Origin: Cristatella mucedo
Taxonomy: Eukaryota > Bryozoa > Phylactolaemata > Cristatellidae
DNA: 64,000 nt
Assembly: GCA_009760855.2 (NCBI GenBank)
Contig: WPIO01000069.1
Span: 305,001-369,000, forward strand
Direction of reading: 5' to 3'
Every line of letters starts with the position of its first letter. Within the stretch, counting starts at the first letter, position 1. The position numbers and the translations under genes are program-made. Below, in pieces: positions 22,745 to 32,954 of this stretch. Under the pieces are notes generated by a model. The model was not told the DNA's origin, ran no database searches, and worked only from the letters and a program-made list of their open reading frames with translations.

Positions 22745-22913
22745 GCGAGCATTGATGGCACACTAGGAAGGGTGGTTGCTTTTTATGACCTCGGGACCAA
22801 GGTCGTGGTTTCGAATCCTGTGGTTGGTGATCCTTTATCGAAGCAGCAAGTATCGGTGATAGCCGTAAAAGCTCTTCTGTGGCACTACAAAAGGGGCGGT
22901 TTAGCCAGTTAGT
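22745..22913 (+). mobile_element. SINE-B (tRNA-derived), copy 3, in UFD1 intron
   Basis: Box-A-like TGGCACACTAGGAAGGG and box-B-like GGTTTCGAATCC with the shared body and a final TTAGCCAGTTAGTA. It lies in the 300-bp intron between exons 22367-22639 and 22940-23061, antisense to the gene, and fills most of that intron. Confidence 0.75.
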
Positions 22914-22939
22914 ATTGTTGTTGTTAATTAAGTTCTTAC

Positions 22940-23061
22940 CCAGTGTGGCAGATATACCCTGCCTTCACCTGCAGTGAATTCCAATACACCGCAGTGTGTC
23001 GTCTTGCTGCCACTCAGATTGGTTAACTTAAACACCATAGGATACTGAATGTTGAGTCGTG
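22940..23061 (-). CDS. UFD1: UFD1 exon
   Basis: Minus-strand exon of 122 nt, after acceptor TATTTATTCAG (complement of 23062-23072) and before donor GTAAGAAC (complement of 22932-22939). It completes a split codon with two bases, then codes [14 protein letters not shown] and [20 protein letters not shown], ending in phase 0. The L-N-I-x-Y-P-M-x-F-K-L-x-N and T-H-C-G-V-L-E-F...Y-L-P-x-W blocks are diagnostic of UFD1. Phases match both adjoining exons. Confidence 0.95.
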
Positions 23062-23170
23062 CTGAATAAATAAATATAGAAAAACTTAAAATACAAAACT
23101 ATAAAGATGATTTAAATGACACAAGACGCCGGCAGTCAGCAGGAAAATAAAAACTTATACGTTTACTTAC

Positions 23171-23203
23171 TCAGCTGTTCGAGTGTCGACAGCGGCATAA
23201 TGA
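23171..23203 (-). CDS. UFD1: UFD1 mini-exon (33 nt)
   Basis: Acceptor TTCACTACAG (complement of 23204-23213) and donor GTAAGTAAAC (complement of 23161-23170) bound only 33 nt. The coding content is two bases, then I-M-P-L-S-T-L-E-Q-L, then one base. This is the UFD1 I-I-M-P-x-S-x-L-x-Q-L motif. It joins in phase to 24585-24723 upstream and 22940-23061 downstream. It is too small for standard ORF calling. Confidence 0.93.
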   Translation of the reverse strand, partial: SLCRCRHSNS

Positions 23204-23332
23204 CTGTAGTGAATTAAAATTAGACAGTTATAGCACACATACAATTATAGCTTGCATCTCAACGTAGAGCACAAGCGTTCTAACAAAAAAGCAGATAATA
23301 GGCAGAAAACAGCCGGAACTATTTAAAAAAAT

Positions 23333-23495
23333 ACTAGCTGATTCAACCACTTCTTTTGGCTAGCGACCGAAGAGCCTCAGTGGCTATCACCGCCGCTTGC
23401 AGCAGCAACAAAAGATCGCCCTCTGCGGAATTCGAGCCCACGACCTCAGGACCGTGATTTTAAAAAGCAAACGCCTTACCTAGTGTGGCGTCAAG
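23333..23495 (-). mobile_element. SINE-B (tRNA-derived), copy 4, in UFD1 intron
   Basis: Reverse-complement copy with TGGCGCCACA-side head, box-B-like GGGCTCGAATTCC and terminal GGTTGAATCAGCTAGT. Same family as 17069 and 22745. Confidence 0.72.
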
Positions 23496-23527
23496 GCTCA
23501 CCAAGTAAGAAGACAGAAGCACAGAGG

Positions 23528-23589
23528 GAGAGCAGAGAGAGAGAGAGAGAGTGAGATTGAGACTGAAAAAGAACACACGCACACACATA

Positions 23590-23622
<33 letters not shown>
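23528..23622. repeat. (GA)n and (CA)n microsatellites
   Basis: A GA run at 23535-23552 is followed by CA repeats at 23575-23622, inside the UFD1 intron. The remaining intron 23623-24584 holds nothing I recognise. Confidence 0.93.
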
Positions 23623-24584
23623 TTACTCACACTAACCGCCTTCACACCATCTAGTTCCAATACTTCACTTAGTAGACAAGATGTAACAATTTCCATCTCC
23701 ATATTGTGCAAAATTGGCAGCTTGCATAATTGGCAGTCTTGTTGCTCTGTATACAAGATGAAACGGCTGATGTGAATCCTCAAAAATTGCACAGCAGCTT
23801 ACTTTTGTATTAGACTCGTGGTTATAAACACGAGTAATAACAGGCATGGTCATGGCTATCCGTGCTACTAACGGTACAGCCTATATGCAGAAATGTCGGT
23901 ATGTCCTGCTGGTACTTGAGAAGTGATGGCCTATGGGGGGCAGGCTTGCATACACGTGTGGCCATTGTGCAGAGAGCGCCGTGCTTCCATCTTGGCAGTC
24001 TTCGCGAGATTTGCATGACAACAGCACTGGTTCGCGACCTAGCTACCATGCTACCCACAGTGAAATCGACCGCTCGACAGGTGAACGGTGGAAAGCTAAA
24101 GCCACTCACGTGTGGCCGTTCGGGTTTGGGGTGGTAGTGGAAAAGCTCACCGATACGAAACTTTTATCGACCCATTAATCGCTGACATGATGATACCCGA
24201 AACAGCCACATTAGCGACACTGGCTGCGATAATGCAAGTTACGTCGCCAGTCAACAGTGATTCAACTAAGGCATTAGTTCCAGAAGCTCGCGAATAGCCA
24301 CGATGACAGACTGGTTGCAGCGAAAGCAGAGAACTCGCTAAGGGATAGCTAAGCGAACGAAAAGCATGCAGCATTACGCGACCTTCAACCAACTTTAGAC
24401 GCTCCTAACTCTTGACAGAAAAGAATGAATACGACAGGTGCCGAAGGTCAGTGAGTGAGTTGCGATTTGCATCCTCGGCACGATCGTGCATCGCGGCAGC
24501 TTTCGGCTAGGACGAGGCATGGCTGCAAAAGCCATTTCGCTGAAAGCGGGTGAACACTTCGAAAAGGCGTAGCGACCAACTAAC

Positions 24585-24723
24585 TTTTTCCTCCTTTGTC
24601 CATGTCGCCTCTTTTAGACACATGTAGAAATGATTCTGAATAGCAGTGGTACGTTTTCTTGAAAGGTTCTCCAAGAGAATAAGACTCAGCGAAATGAGGG
24701 AAGACTTCATTTCCAAACGAAAA
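24585..24723 (-). CDS. UFD1: UFD1 exon 2 (N-terminus after Met)
   Basis: Minus-strand exon of 139 nt after acceptor TATTTCTTGGTAG (complement of 24724-24736), ending at donor GTTAGT (complement of 24579-24584). It codes FSFGNEVFPHFAESYSLGEP, then FKKTYHCYSESFLHVSK and RGDMDKGGK plus one base, which the 33-nt exon completes to Ile. UFD1 proteins start M-F-S-F, and many genes place the intron right after the initiator ATG, so the first exon is probably just the ATG and 5' UTR further upstream; I did not locate it. The TYxCYS and D-x-x-K-G-G-K-I blocks match UFD1. A different frame over this region is open for 86 codons but is a shadow. Confidence 0.9.
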
Positions 24724-25025
24724 CTACCAAGAAATAGACATATCTGACGTAAGCGTAAAAAATTCATTAAGCAGCGATGCTAATGCAAGCAATCTATGCA
24801 ACTGCTCAGATGCGCCTGTTACCATTTTCGGTCGACCTGCAGTACGAGTAGTGCCAGCTCTATTGCCGGAAGTAGCAATGTAATAATTACAATGCGTCAG
24901 TGACTGTTTGCGAATAACCTCTTCGCAGTTCGGCTAATATATTCATAAATGTGTTCACACACACATATATATATATCAAGTTCAAATAAATTATATCGTG
25001 TTTAATGCGTCTTAAACAGTACTAT

Positions 25026-25303
25026 CGTGGGCGTGCGATCGCCGTCACGTGGTTCCGCCCCAGCTGACGTTCTGTCCGCCCAACGGGAGCGCTCCTTGCC
25101 GGCACGTGACTCGTTCCTAGCCGCACAATTCACTTTCTGCCTGTGCGTCGGCCTGCACGCACGCTATCCACTCTCTTCTCTCTCCTAACACCTCGTGCTC
25201 CGGAGCAGCACGCACGACGGCTGCTATATCGTATAATTCAGCCGTCATCGACAACGCTTGTGGGGGCTTCGCTCTTCATCGCGCCGCCATCGCGAGCCCC
25301 TAC
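25026..25303. mobile_element. CpG-rich 278-bp insert flanked by ACTAT duplication; solo-LTR-like, or UFD1 promoter
   Basis: A sharply G+C-rich block is bounded by identical pentamers ACTAT (25021-25025 and 25304-25308), consistent with a 5-bp target duplication of an LTR element. It contains two CACGTG palindromes (about 25054 and 25102), a TGACGT CRE-like site and GC boxes. Because it lies about 300 bp upstream of the UFD1 exon 2 acceptor on the right strand, it may instead be the UFD1 CpG-island promoter. The pentamer match could then be chance. Confidence 0.35.
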
Positions 25304-25455
25304 ACTATAGCTTAACAGGGAGAGCCGTTTCGTGGGGGTGGGAGGGTCGCTGGTCTAGTCCAACAATTTGAGGGGGGTACGCACATCCACCTGGACGTTT
25401 CCCCCCCCCCGAACATTCCCCCCTGCGATAGGACATTTCCCCCCAGTAAGCGGCT

Positions 25456-25641
25456 TAGGTTTTAGGGTTTAGTGTTTAGGGTTTTAGGGTTAAAGGTTTT
25501 TAGGGTTTAGAGTTTAGGGTGTAGGGTTTTAAGGTTTAGAATTTAAAGTTTAGGGCTTTTAGAGTTCAGGCATTAGGCATTAGCACTTAGGGTTTAGGGT
25601 TAAGAGTTTAGGTTTTAGGGTATAGGTTTTACGGTTTAGGG
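25456..25641 (+). repeat. Degenerate telomere-like (TTTAGGG/TTTTAGGG) tract
   Basis: About 185 bp of TTTAGGG-like units with variants (TTTTAGGG, TTTAGTG, TTTAAGG, CATTAGG). The units are too irregular for an active telomere. They sit inside the inverted arms of the foldback-like element. Confidence 0.8.
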
Positions 25642-26009
25642 TGGGCTGCGCCTCCGCCACCTAAATCCACGCTTGCTGGTATTCCGCGCTTTAATTGGTG
25701 TGTATTAGGACATGACTAGATCTCTTGTGGGAGTTAAACTCAATAGACCTCTGAGGCTTAGCGCTTATTTGCAGGAACGCGCGGTTCGCCGTAGTGCGCG
25801 TCCTCTTTGACTGGTACGAACACATGCCTGGCGGCTTCGAGCGGGACCTAACTCCCGCGGAACCAAACTGCATTGCTCGCCACTGCCGCTGCCGCCGCAA
25901 CGGCTACCACCCCTCGCTCCATTAGAAACCATTCTTCCCATCCATCCACTCCTCTAATTTTACTGATTCAATTTTATTCTAATAGAACATGAAATTCGTT
26001 TAGTCAGAC

Positions 26010-26010
<1 letters not shown>

Positions 26011-26057
<47 letters not shown>
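26011..26057. repeat. (TA)n microsatellite
   Basis: TATA repeat within the foldback-like element. Confidence 0.95.
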
Positions 26058-26059
<2 letters not shown>

Positions 26060-26236
26060 GTATTCTTAGTTATGCATCCATCAATATAGGGGGAAAATGT
26101 CCTACCCCGTGGAAATGTCCGGGGTATGTTCGAGGGTCCACCGGGAGGGGGGAATGTCCAGGTGGATACGTCCGGGTGGAAATGTCTTACAACTCATTCG
26201 GGGAGGGTAGTGATGAATAAACTTCACTGACGCATG

Positions 26237-26830
26237 CTCAGCCGTAATGTAATGTAATATATCTCCGTCTGTTGTCTCCGCAAAGATACGCAGATTAGGA
26301 AGGAGTTACGCACTAGAGTTTTGTACAGCCCACTCAGAGCCTAAGCGGCTGTCGGTACGCATTCGGTAGCTAAAAGACTTCGTCTCACTCAAGAGAGAGA
26401 AAGTGTGAAGCTTTGCAGAGTCAAGAGAGAATTTGAGGTAGTGAGTAGCATTAAAGTAGCAGCTCAAGACCGCTAAAATGGATGATCCACAGTCGGCATC
26501 AAGTGAAAAGTTTTCGTTGCGTAAGAATCAAAGAAGCGAGTTCCACAGTCACGGACGCTCAGACTTATAGCTTCGCTCGCCAACAGGATTTAATCGGAGG
26601 AATGGAATAGCAAGTTTATTATCATAAATAACCTGAAGGCACGAGAAGGTTGGAACTGCTGCCGCAGCTCAGCTAGGTACGGAGGAGCCAAGCCGTGGCG
26701 GGCCTTGTGGGTCAGCATGAGAACTTAGTTCTGTACCCTTAGATCATTCGGCAGCCATCCTAGCTGTTTTAGAATATGAGATACGCGGTCAAACCTCTGG
26801 AATTTTCAGACTAGCCTTGCAGCCATCCCG
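26237..26830 (-). mobile_element. LINE-B 3' fragment
   Basis: Reverse complement of the LINE-B 3' end. It has the ATCTCCGTCTG tail (complement of the CAGACGGAGAT block), GGCTGTCGGTACGCATTCGGTAGC, and then the decayed C-terminal coding region that matches 13740-14178. A LINE-A fragment directly follows. Confidence 0.8.
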
Positions 26831-27504
26831 TCTTGACTTCTGTAACTCATTGCTACGAGTATGTGCGATCAGGCGATTACAGATGGTGAACTCCACCGCT
26901 AGGCTTGTCTATCGTGAGCGTCGCAGTTGCCACGTCATACCCTTTCTCGCCGACCTGCACTTGTATACCAGTCAAGCAACGGATTGATTTCAAGGTTTTG
27001 TCGCTCACTTTTAGGTCGACATTTTTTGGCTCCAGCCTATCTCTCAGATCAACTCCCTTACCAGGCCAAGCATAGTACCACCCGCTTTTTTAAATCCAAC
27101 AGTTTACCACTACCTCGCACAAACCTCATATCCTTTGGAGACCATGAATATAGTTCGTATGCTCCCAAACCCAGGAACTCCCTTCCGACTTGCGTCAGAA
27201 CATCCCCTGACTTGAGCACTTTTAAAAAGAACTTTAAAACACACCTATTTATGGCAGCATTTAGTGGGTCACAGTGATTCGTCCTTCACGTGCTTATGCG
27301 TGATGACACTGTGCATGCTGCCACTAACCACATTTGCATGCTGCCCCTGTGCATGTCACCCATAACCCTGTTATTCATGTTCATTAAGCATGATATTACT
27401 CACCATTTCCCTTTGCAGCAAATGTGAAGCGCCTAGGAGATTGAGTTCTCTGAGGGCACTTCATCAAGTGCATTATTATTAATATTTTCGTTATTATTAT
27501 TAAA
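26831..27504 (+). mobile_element. LINE-A 3' fragment
   Basis: Begins at the S-R-L-D-F-C-N-S block, is frameshifted near 26960-27020, then continues to FKTHLFMAAFSGS, the 3' UTR, the tail block (one deletion in GAGAGAGA) and ATT repeats. Confidence 0.85.
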
Positions 27505-27774
27505 CTCATCTGCAGTGGCCTAGTTGTTTTTTTTTTGGTAACCCAGCCAAAAGGGGAGCCGTCACAGCATAACTGCAGATTAAGTGGGAAATAAATGTAT
27601 CCGTAGGCGGGTCACTTTTCCTTAATATACCGGTCTTAGTGGTATTTGCTTGAGCGAGGGGCTAGCTGGCACTTGTTGACGAAAGCCCGATTTCAATTAG
27701 GTCAAACAAGTATGACTCAGAAATTGAAGCCCTAAAGCTCAAAAATTAGCTCTATATCTTTTATTGCAGCAGGA
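27505..27774. other. No gene seen
   Basis: Short unique spacer between two LINE-A fragments, with a poly-T run near 27528-27537. Confidence 0.6.
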
Positions 27775-28645
27775 CAGAGTCAACGCGTCCTGTTCCAGCG
27801 TGATCTTTCACTAGATGACCACATCAGCTTCGCAGTCAAGTCTGCCAACTTTCAGCAACATTCAATAGCTAAATTTGGGCTCAGTTAGCCGAGGACACTA
27901 TCTCTGCATTGGTCCATGTATTTGTGAGAACCCGACTCGAATTCTGTAACTCACTGCTTACTGTTCTACCGGTCTGTGTAATCAGGCGCTTACAGTTGGT
28001 GCAATACTCTGCAGTTAGGTTCGTCTGACGCGAGCGTCGCAGTGGCCACATCGCACCACTTCTCGGTGACCTGCACTGGCTACCAATCAATCAATGCGTC
28101 GTCTTCAAGGCCCGGTCACTCACATCTAGGTCATTATATTCTCTCGCTCCAGTAAACCTATCAAAACTACTCCCCCCACCAGGTTAGGCATCTTACCACC
28201 CGCTGTTCTGACTCAAATCGCTTAGCAATACCTCCTACGAACCTCAAATTCTTTGAATGCAGCGCGTTTAGTTCGTCCGCTACCAAAGCCTTGAACTCAC
28301 TCCCGACTGACGTCAGGACACCCCTTGACTTGACAACTTTTAAAAGTAAGTTTATAACTCACCTTTTATCGCAAAATTGTATGCGTCCTGTGATTCGTCC
28401 ATTGCTTATGCGTGCTGACACTGCCCATGCTGCCTCTGCCCATGCTGCCTCTACCTCTTATGCTACCTCTAACCATGTTTTACCTGTCAAAACTGCGCAT
28501 GAAACCTAGAATAATGTCATGCATGTTGACTTTACTCATGCTGCCGCTATTCATTCGATCCTGCTTTCTCTGCTGCGTATGCAAAGCGCCTAGAATGAGA
28601 TTTAAGTTTGCTGAGGGCGCTGTACAAATATATTACTATTACTAT
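27775..28645 (+). mobile_element. LINE-A 3' fragment, strongly diverged
   Basis: Recognisable landmarks are FQRDLSLDDHIS (about 27792-27830), V-R-T-R-L-E-F-C-N-S, the G-D-L-H-W-L-P-I-N block near 28068, an extended CATGCTGCC-repeat 3' UTR (28410-28470), and a tail GCAAAGCGCCTAGAATGAGA. Many indels. Confidence 0.75.
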
Positions 28646-28706
28646 GGTTATAAATTCTTCCAGGGTAGAGCAATGTCGTCACTGGTCACTTTCCAAACTC
28701 ACTCAC

Positions 28707-28830
28707 GCGGTCGCTGACTCTCGACTGCTGCGCCAATCAAGGTAAACTCCATAAAATAAAGGAACTCAGCGAACATGTACAATCGTCCGACGTAGGCTTC
28801 GAACATTGATGGAGAGAATGGTTGCCTTGC
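28707..28830 (-). CDS. Candidate exon, unknown hydrophobic protein
   Basis: On the minus strand an open segment containing MFEAYVGRLYMFAEFLYFME and FTLIGAAVESQRP ends at donor GTGAGTGAG (complement of 28698-28706). The upstream limit is unclear because a LINE-A tail fragment (28838-28905) lies there. The hydrophobic/aromatic run could be a membrane segment. I cannot name a family. Together with 30232-30360 and 35387-35513 it may be part of one minus-strand gene, but nothing proves it. Confidence 0.25.
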
Positions 28831-29007
28831 TCTATACACAAATTTGCATGTTGACCCTGCGCAAGACGAATATATTACTATTATTATTATTTTTACTATT
28901 ACCTTGCCTGCGCACACTCAGGCATGAGCTGAATTGACGATGGGAACAAACGACCACTTGACTAACAAAACGCAGAGGCAAACCTTATGATAAACGGTAA
29001 ATACAAT

Positions 29008-29775
29008 ATATTCAGCTGCATAACACTGCTGAAATTCGGGCTTGTTTAGATAAGGATACCACGTCTAAGTTGGTCGATGCATTCGTGACATCTCGTCTCG
29101 ACTTCTGCAACTCACTGTTCGTTGGCCTACCGGCATGTGCGATCAGGCGATTGCAGCTGGTGCAAAACTTCGAAGCTAGGCTTGTCTGTCGTGAGCGTCG
29201 CAGTTGCCACATTACTCCACTTCTCGCCGACCTGCACTGGCTACTAGTCAAGCAACGGATCGATTTCAAGGTTTTGTCGCCCACTTTTAGGTCTTTTCAT
29301 TCTTTGGCTCCAGCCTGTTGCTCAGATCTACTCCCCCATCAGGCCAAGCATCGTACCACCCGCTTTTCGGAATCCAACAGTTTACCAATACCTCGTACAA
29401 ACCTCAAATCCTTTGGAGACCATGCATTTAGTTTGTATGCTCCCAAAGCCTGGAACTCCCTCCTGACCTGCGTCAGAACATCCCCTGACCTGACCACATT
29501 TAAAAAGAATTTAAAAACTATTTAGGAGAGCATTTAGTGGGTCCCTGTGATTCGTCCTTGATGTGCTTATGCGTGCTGACACTGTGCATGCTGCCACTAA
29601 CCACATTTGCAGGCTGACCCTGTGCATGTCACCCCTAACCATGTCATTCATTTTGTTTGCTAATCATGCATGATTTTACTCACCATTCAATTGCATTTCT
29701 CTTTGCATCAAATGTAAAGCGCCTAGAGAGAGATTAAGTTCTCTGAGGGCACTTTATCAAGTGCATTATTATTGT
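29008..29775 (+). mobile_element. LINE-A 3' fragment, relatively intact
   Basis: Open for 151 codons (29070-29525) through RLQLVQNFEARLVCRERRSC, L-H-W-L, and on to TTFKKNLKTI, where an indel breaks the end. The 3' UTR and tail with ATTATTATTGTTATC follow. A second tail-like block (29815-29905) is from another copy or a SINE. Confidence 0.88.
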
Positions 29776-30231
29776 TATCATACGTGCCGACGTCCGAGTT
29801 TGATTGCTTCCTAAACAGAATCTGTAAAGTGCTCAGAAAGAGATTTTTTTCTGTGGCACGCTATAAAAACGTAAAATGCGTTATTATTATTATCATTATT
29901 ACATCGAGCATACATTGATCCAGATTTCCAGATTCTGTGTAGCAGCAGCGGTGGCGTCAGGAAGTGGTCCCTGAATACTCAGCTGAGCTCGCATAAACTT
30001 TCGGTAATTTACATGCCTCGCGGTTTTACAACTAGAAAATACATTTACTTAGAGTCGAGTCACATGAACTGAGTAACTGAAAGCCGCGTCCCTTCGGCCT
30101 GACATTACTTTTTCTGAGTGAGCACGACCGCACGTCGGGATCCTCGTCAGTTGCCATACAAAGTGAAGGCTTTCTAGCGCACCTAGCACCACCTAGGCTA
30201 CAGAAGAAATAGCGAATTGATGAACACGTAC

Positions 30232-30360
30232 CTTCAGCGTAGGATGCTTCGCGATCTCATTTACTGCCACAATACCGCAATCACTATGGCATCTCAGGCC
30301 GATTTTCTGCAGAAGGTCGAGGTGTGGCGATCTACGCTGAGTAAATCCGTACGCAGATTT
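30232..30360 (-). CDS. Candidate internal exon (43 codons) of unidentified gene
   Basis: Minus-strand segment bounded by acceptor ATGCATCAATAG (complement of 30361-30372) and a good donor GTACGTG (complement of 30225-30231), open for exactly 43 codons in phase 0/0. It codes KSAYGFTQRRSPHLDLLQKI, then GLRCHSDCGIVAVNEIAKHP, then T-L-K. The fit of both splice sites with an open, compositionally ordinary frame makes a real exon likely. The family is not recognised, and no partner exon is certain. Confidence 0.42.
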
Positions 30361-30449
30361 CTATTGATGCATTATTTTAAATTTCCTGGACTCAATCTTT
30401 TCCATGCATGATGCAATTCTTCTAAAGAAAATTAACGAACACTCGGATT

Positions 30450-30842
30450 ACGAGAGAGAGACAGACAGACTGACAGACAGAGAGAAGTGAGGGAGAGAGA
30501 GGAAGCAGGAGAAATAGAGAGACAGAAAGAGACAGACGCAGGCAGGCGGCCACAGACGGAGACAGACAGAGACGGATGCGGACGGAGGCAGACGGCGACA
30601 GACAGAGACAGCCAGAGACAAACGGAGACGGAGGCAGACGGAGGGAGACGGAGGCAGATGGAGGCAGACGGAGGCAGACGGAGGCATACGGAGGCAGATG
30701 GAGTCAGACGGAGACAGAGACAGGCGGAGACAGTTGGAGACAGACGGAGACACACGAAGGCAGACGAAGACAGACGGAGACAGACAGAGATATACGGAGA
30801 CAGACGACGACAGACGGAGATAGACAGAGACAGACTGAGAGA
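30450..30842. repeat. Minisatellite, 10-bp unit GACGGAGGCA/GACGGAGACA
   Basis: About 35-40 degenerate copies of a 10-bp unit, GA-rich on the plus strand. It creates long Arg/Glu/Asp/Thr frames on plus and Ser/Cys/Leu/Pro frames on minus, which are not genes. From 30843 to 31278 nothing is recognised. Confidence 0.92.
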
Positions 30843-31278
30843 AGGCTAGCTTGCGAAAGAATGAGCTAAAGGCTGTGAGCGATGCACTCTAGACGCATTT
30901 TGGTGTATTAAAACACAGTCTCATATCACATGAGTTTAGTGCATAGTGTGGTACTTTTTCTAGATGCCTGCATTTCGCGTTTCTACCGGGTGCCTGCTTG
31001 CTCAACCTTTAGCTTCTTCACAGATTTTTGTGCAAGACGACCAATAATCGAATTGTCTCAAGGACGAAGAATGAATCGACGAGTAAATGCAGTTCCTTTA
31101 AGGTAACGACTGAAATCGGGTAAAATATTCATGATATGCCTTAATTACACGCGTCTAAAAATGAAGTTACTTATCCAGCGTAAACATGGGTCATTCGCGA
31201 GTGAATTAATACTTCATAGATTTGCTTAGGATTTGTCGTGAAAAAACCCTCAGTAATTATTTTGCCGGTCTTGCATCA

Positions 31279-32115
31279 TAATGATAATTAAATTCACTTG
31301 ATAAAGCACACTCAGAGAACTCAATCTCTTTCTATGTGCTTTACGTTTTCTAAAAAGGGAAATGCCATCGAATGATGAGTAATATCATGCTCGATAAACA
31401 ACACAAATAGCATGGTTAGGGGAGACATGCAAATGGTCAGCATGCACGTGTGGTTAGTAGCAGCATGCACAGTGTCAGCACCCAGAAGCACATCAAGGTC
31501 GAATCACAGGGAGCCACTAAATGCTGTCCTAAACAGGTGTGTTTTTAAGTTCTTTTTAAATGTGGTCAAGTCAGGGGATGTTGTGACGCAGGTCGGGAGA
31601 GAGGTCCAGGCTTTGGGAGCATACGAACTAAATGCATGGTCTCCATAGGATTTAAGGTTTGTACGAGGTAGTGGTAAATTGTTGGATTCCGAAAAGTGGT
31701 TGGTACGATGCCTGGCCTGGTGTGGGAGTAGATCTGAGAGATAGAATGAAGCCAAAGAATGAAGTGACCCAAAAGTGAGCGACAAAACCTTGAAGTCGAT
31801 CCGTTGCTTGACTTGTTGCCAGTGCAGGTCGGCAAGAAGTGGTCTGATGCAGCAACTGTGACGCTCACGACAGACAAGCCTAGTTGCAGAGTTTTGCACC
31901 AGCTGCAATTGCATGATTGCATATGCTGGTTGGCCAGCAAGTAGTGAGTTACAGATGTCAAGAAGGGATGTCACGAAAGCATGGAAAAATTTAGACGTGG
32001 TATCCTTATCTAAACAAACCCGAATTTTAGTTACGTTATGTATCTGAAAGTAGGCTGACTTTATTGTGGAGCTGATGCGGTCGTCCAACGAGAGGTCACT
32101 CTGGAACGTAGTTCG
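31279..32115 (-). mobile_element. LINE-A 3' fragment, antisense, well preserved
   Basis: An open minus frame of 217 codons (31504-32157) covers FQSDLSLDDRISSTIKSAYF through QLVQNSATRLVCRERHSC to L-F-R-T-A-F-S-G-S-L. It is followed by the 3' UTR and tail. It lacks the RT domain (5' truncated). Confidence 0.9.
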
Positions 32116-32954
32116 CATTGCAATCAATAGGCTCTCTGTTGATAACTGCTCTCGCAAACTATCAACCGAGTCCGCGAGAGATTTCGTATTAGTTTTGGAC
32201 AGTTTCAGTCAGAGCCATCGTTTCTGTTCAACGTGATAGTTTCAGTAAAGTCTACAGTCAATGTTCGGCAATCATTTACTAGCGAAATACATGCACGGAT
32301 TATCTTGATAATGTGCTACCAGTGAAGTTTACTTAGCCAACATACCTGTAAATGTAATTAATGATGAAGGTTACAATTGTCTTTACACAATTCCGAAAGA
32401 AATGCTGTGCATTATCCAGCTCCTATACCTGCATTAATAAATCCCCATTGGCATTAATCGGAAATGATCTCATTTGGTGCTGACAGTTGCGTTTTTGTCA
32501 GTCCGCAAGAAAAGAGCTGCAGCAGCCAGGCCGAGCACCGTGCTTCACGCATGGATGAACAATTCAGAAATTTCTACTCTGTGGTGCAAGTAAAGACTGA
32601 AGGCAGACCTTGGAATACCCGCGCAAAGTTTCATAAATGACCTTCACGGTTTTCTCAGAACGAAACACGGAGAGGAGCGACGAACCTCTGTTTCTTGGGC
32701 TGATGTGCATGGCCCTACTTACATCAAGGGTCAGACATACGACCAAATTTGCTCACGAAAATGCACTTTGTCTTTACCAGTTATTACCAAATCCTGCTTA
32801 TATGACCCCATGCAAATCTCATTCAGCCTACAATGTACCCTTCTTCTCTTCATATTAAACCGCATGTGAGTTGGACAACAAAAAACCGTTGACATCGATG
32901 CTGTCCGTGCGAAAATATCTGCTTTACCTCTTTTGTTCAAACCCTCCTCCGACC
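32116..32954. other. No confident gene
   Basis: AT-rich unique sequence. The minus strand has an open block near 32570-32700 with a possible upstream donor GTAAGTAG, containing TVKVIYETLRGYSK, but splice sites and family remain unclear. Confidence 0.4.

Larger units (their letters stand above)
25383..26189. mobile_element. Foldback-like element with inverted arms around a telomere-like tract
   Basis: The left arm 25383-25446 (CATCCACCTGGACGTTTCCC..., GGACATTTCCCCCC) is the inverted counterpart of the right arm 26088-26189 (GGGGGGAATGTCCAGGTGGA, GGGGGAAAATGTCC, GTGGAAATGTCC). The motif GGACATTTCCCCC or its complement appears about seven times in the two arms. Between them lie a degenerate TTTAGGG tract, a minus-strand open frame (25691-25900, unrecognised) and a TA microsatellite. 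No transposase is seen. The arrangement suggests a non-autonomous foldback DNA transposon. Confidence 0.5.

Noticed and set aside
25456-25641. True telomere or chromosome end
   Set aside because: The repeats are degenerate and are followed on both sides by ordinary sequence and inverted arms.
30432-30869. Cys/Ser/Leu-rich minus frames and Arg/Asp-rich plus frames of 97-120 codons
   Set aside because: They follow the 10-bp minisatellite; a repeat unit of this composition stays open in several frames.
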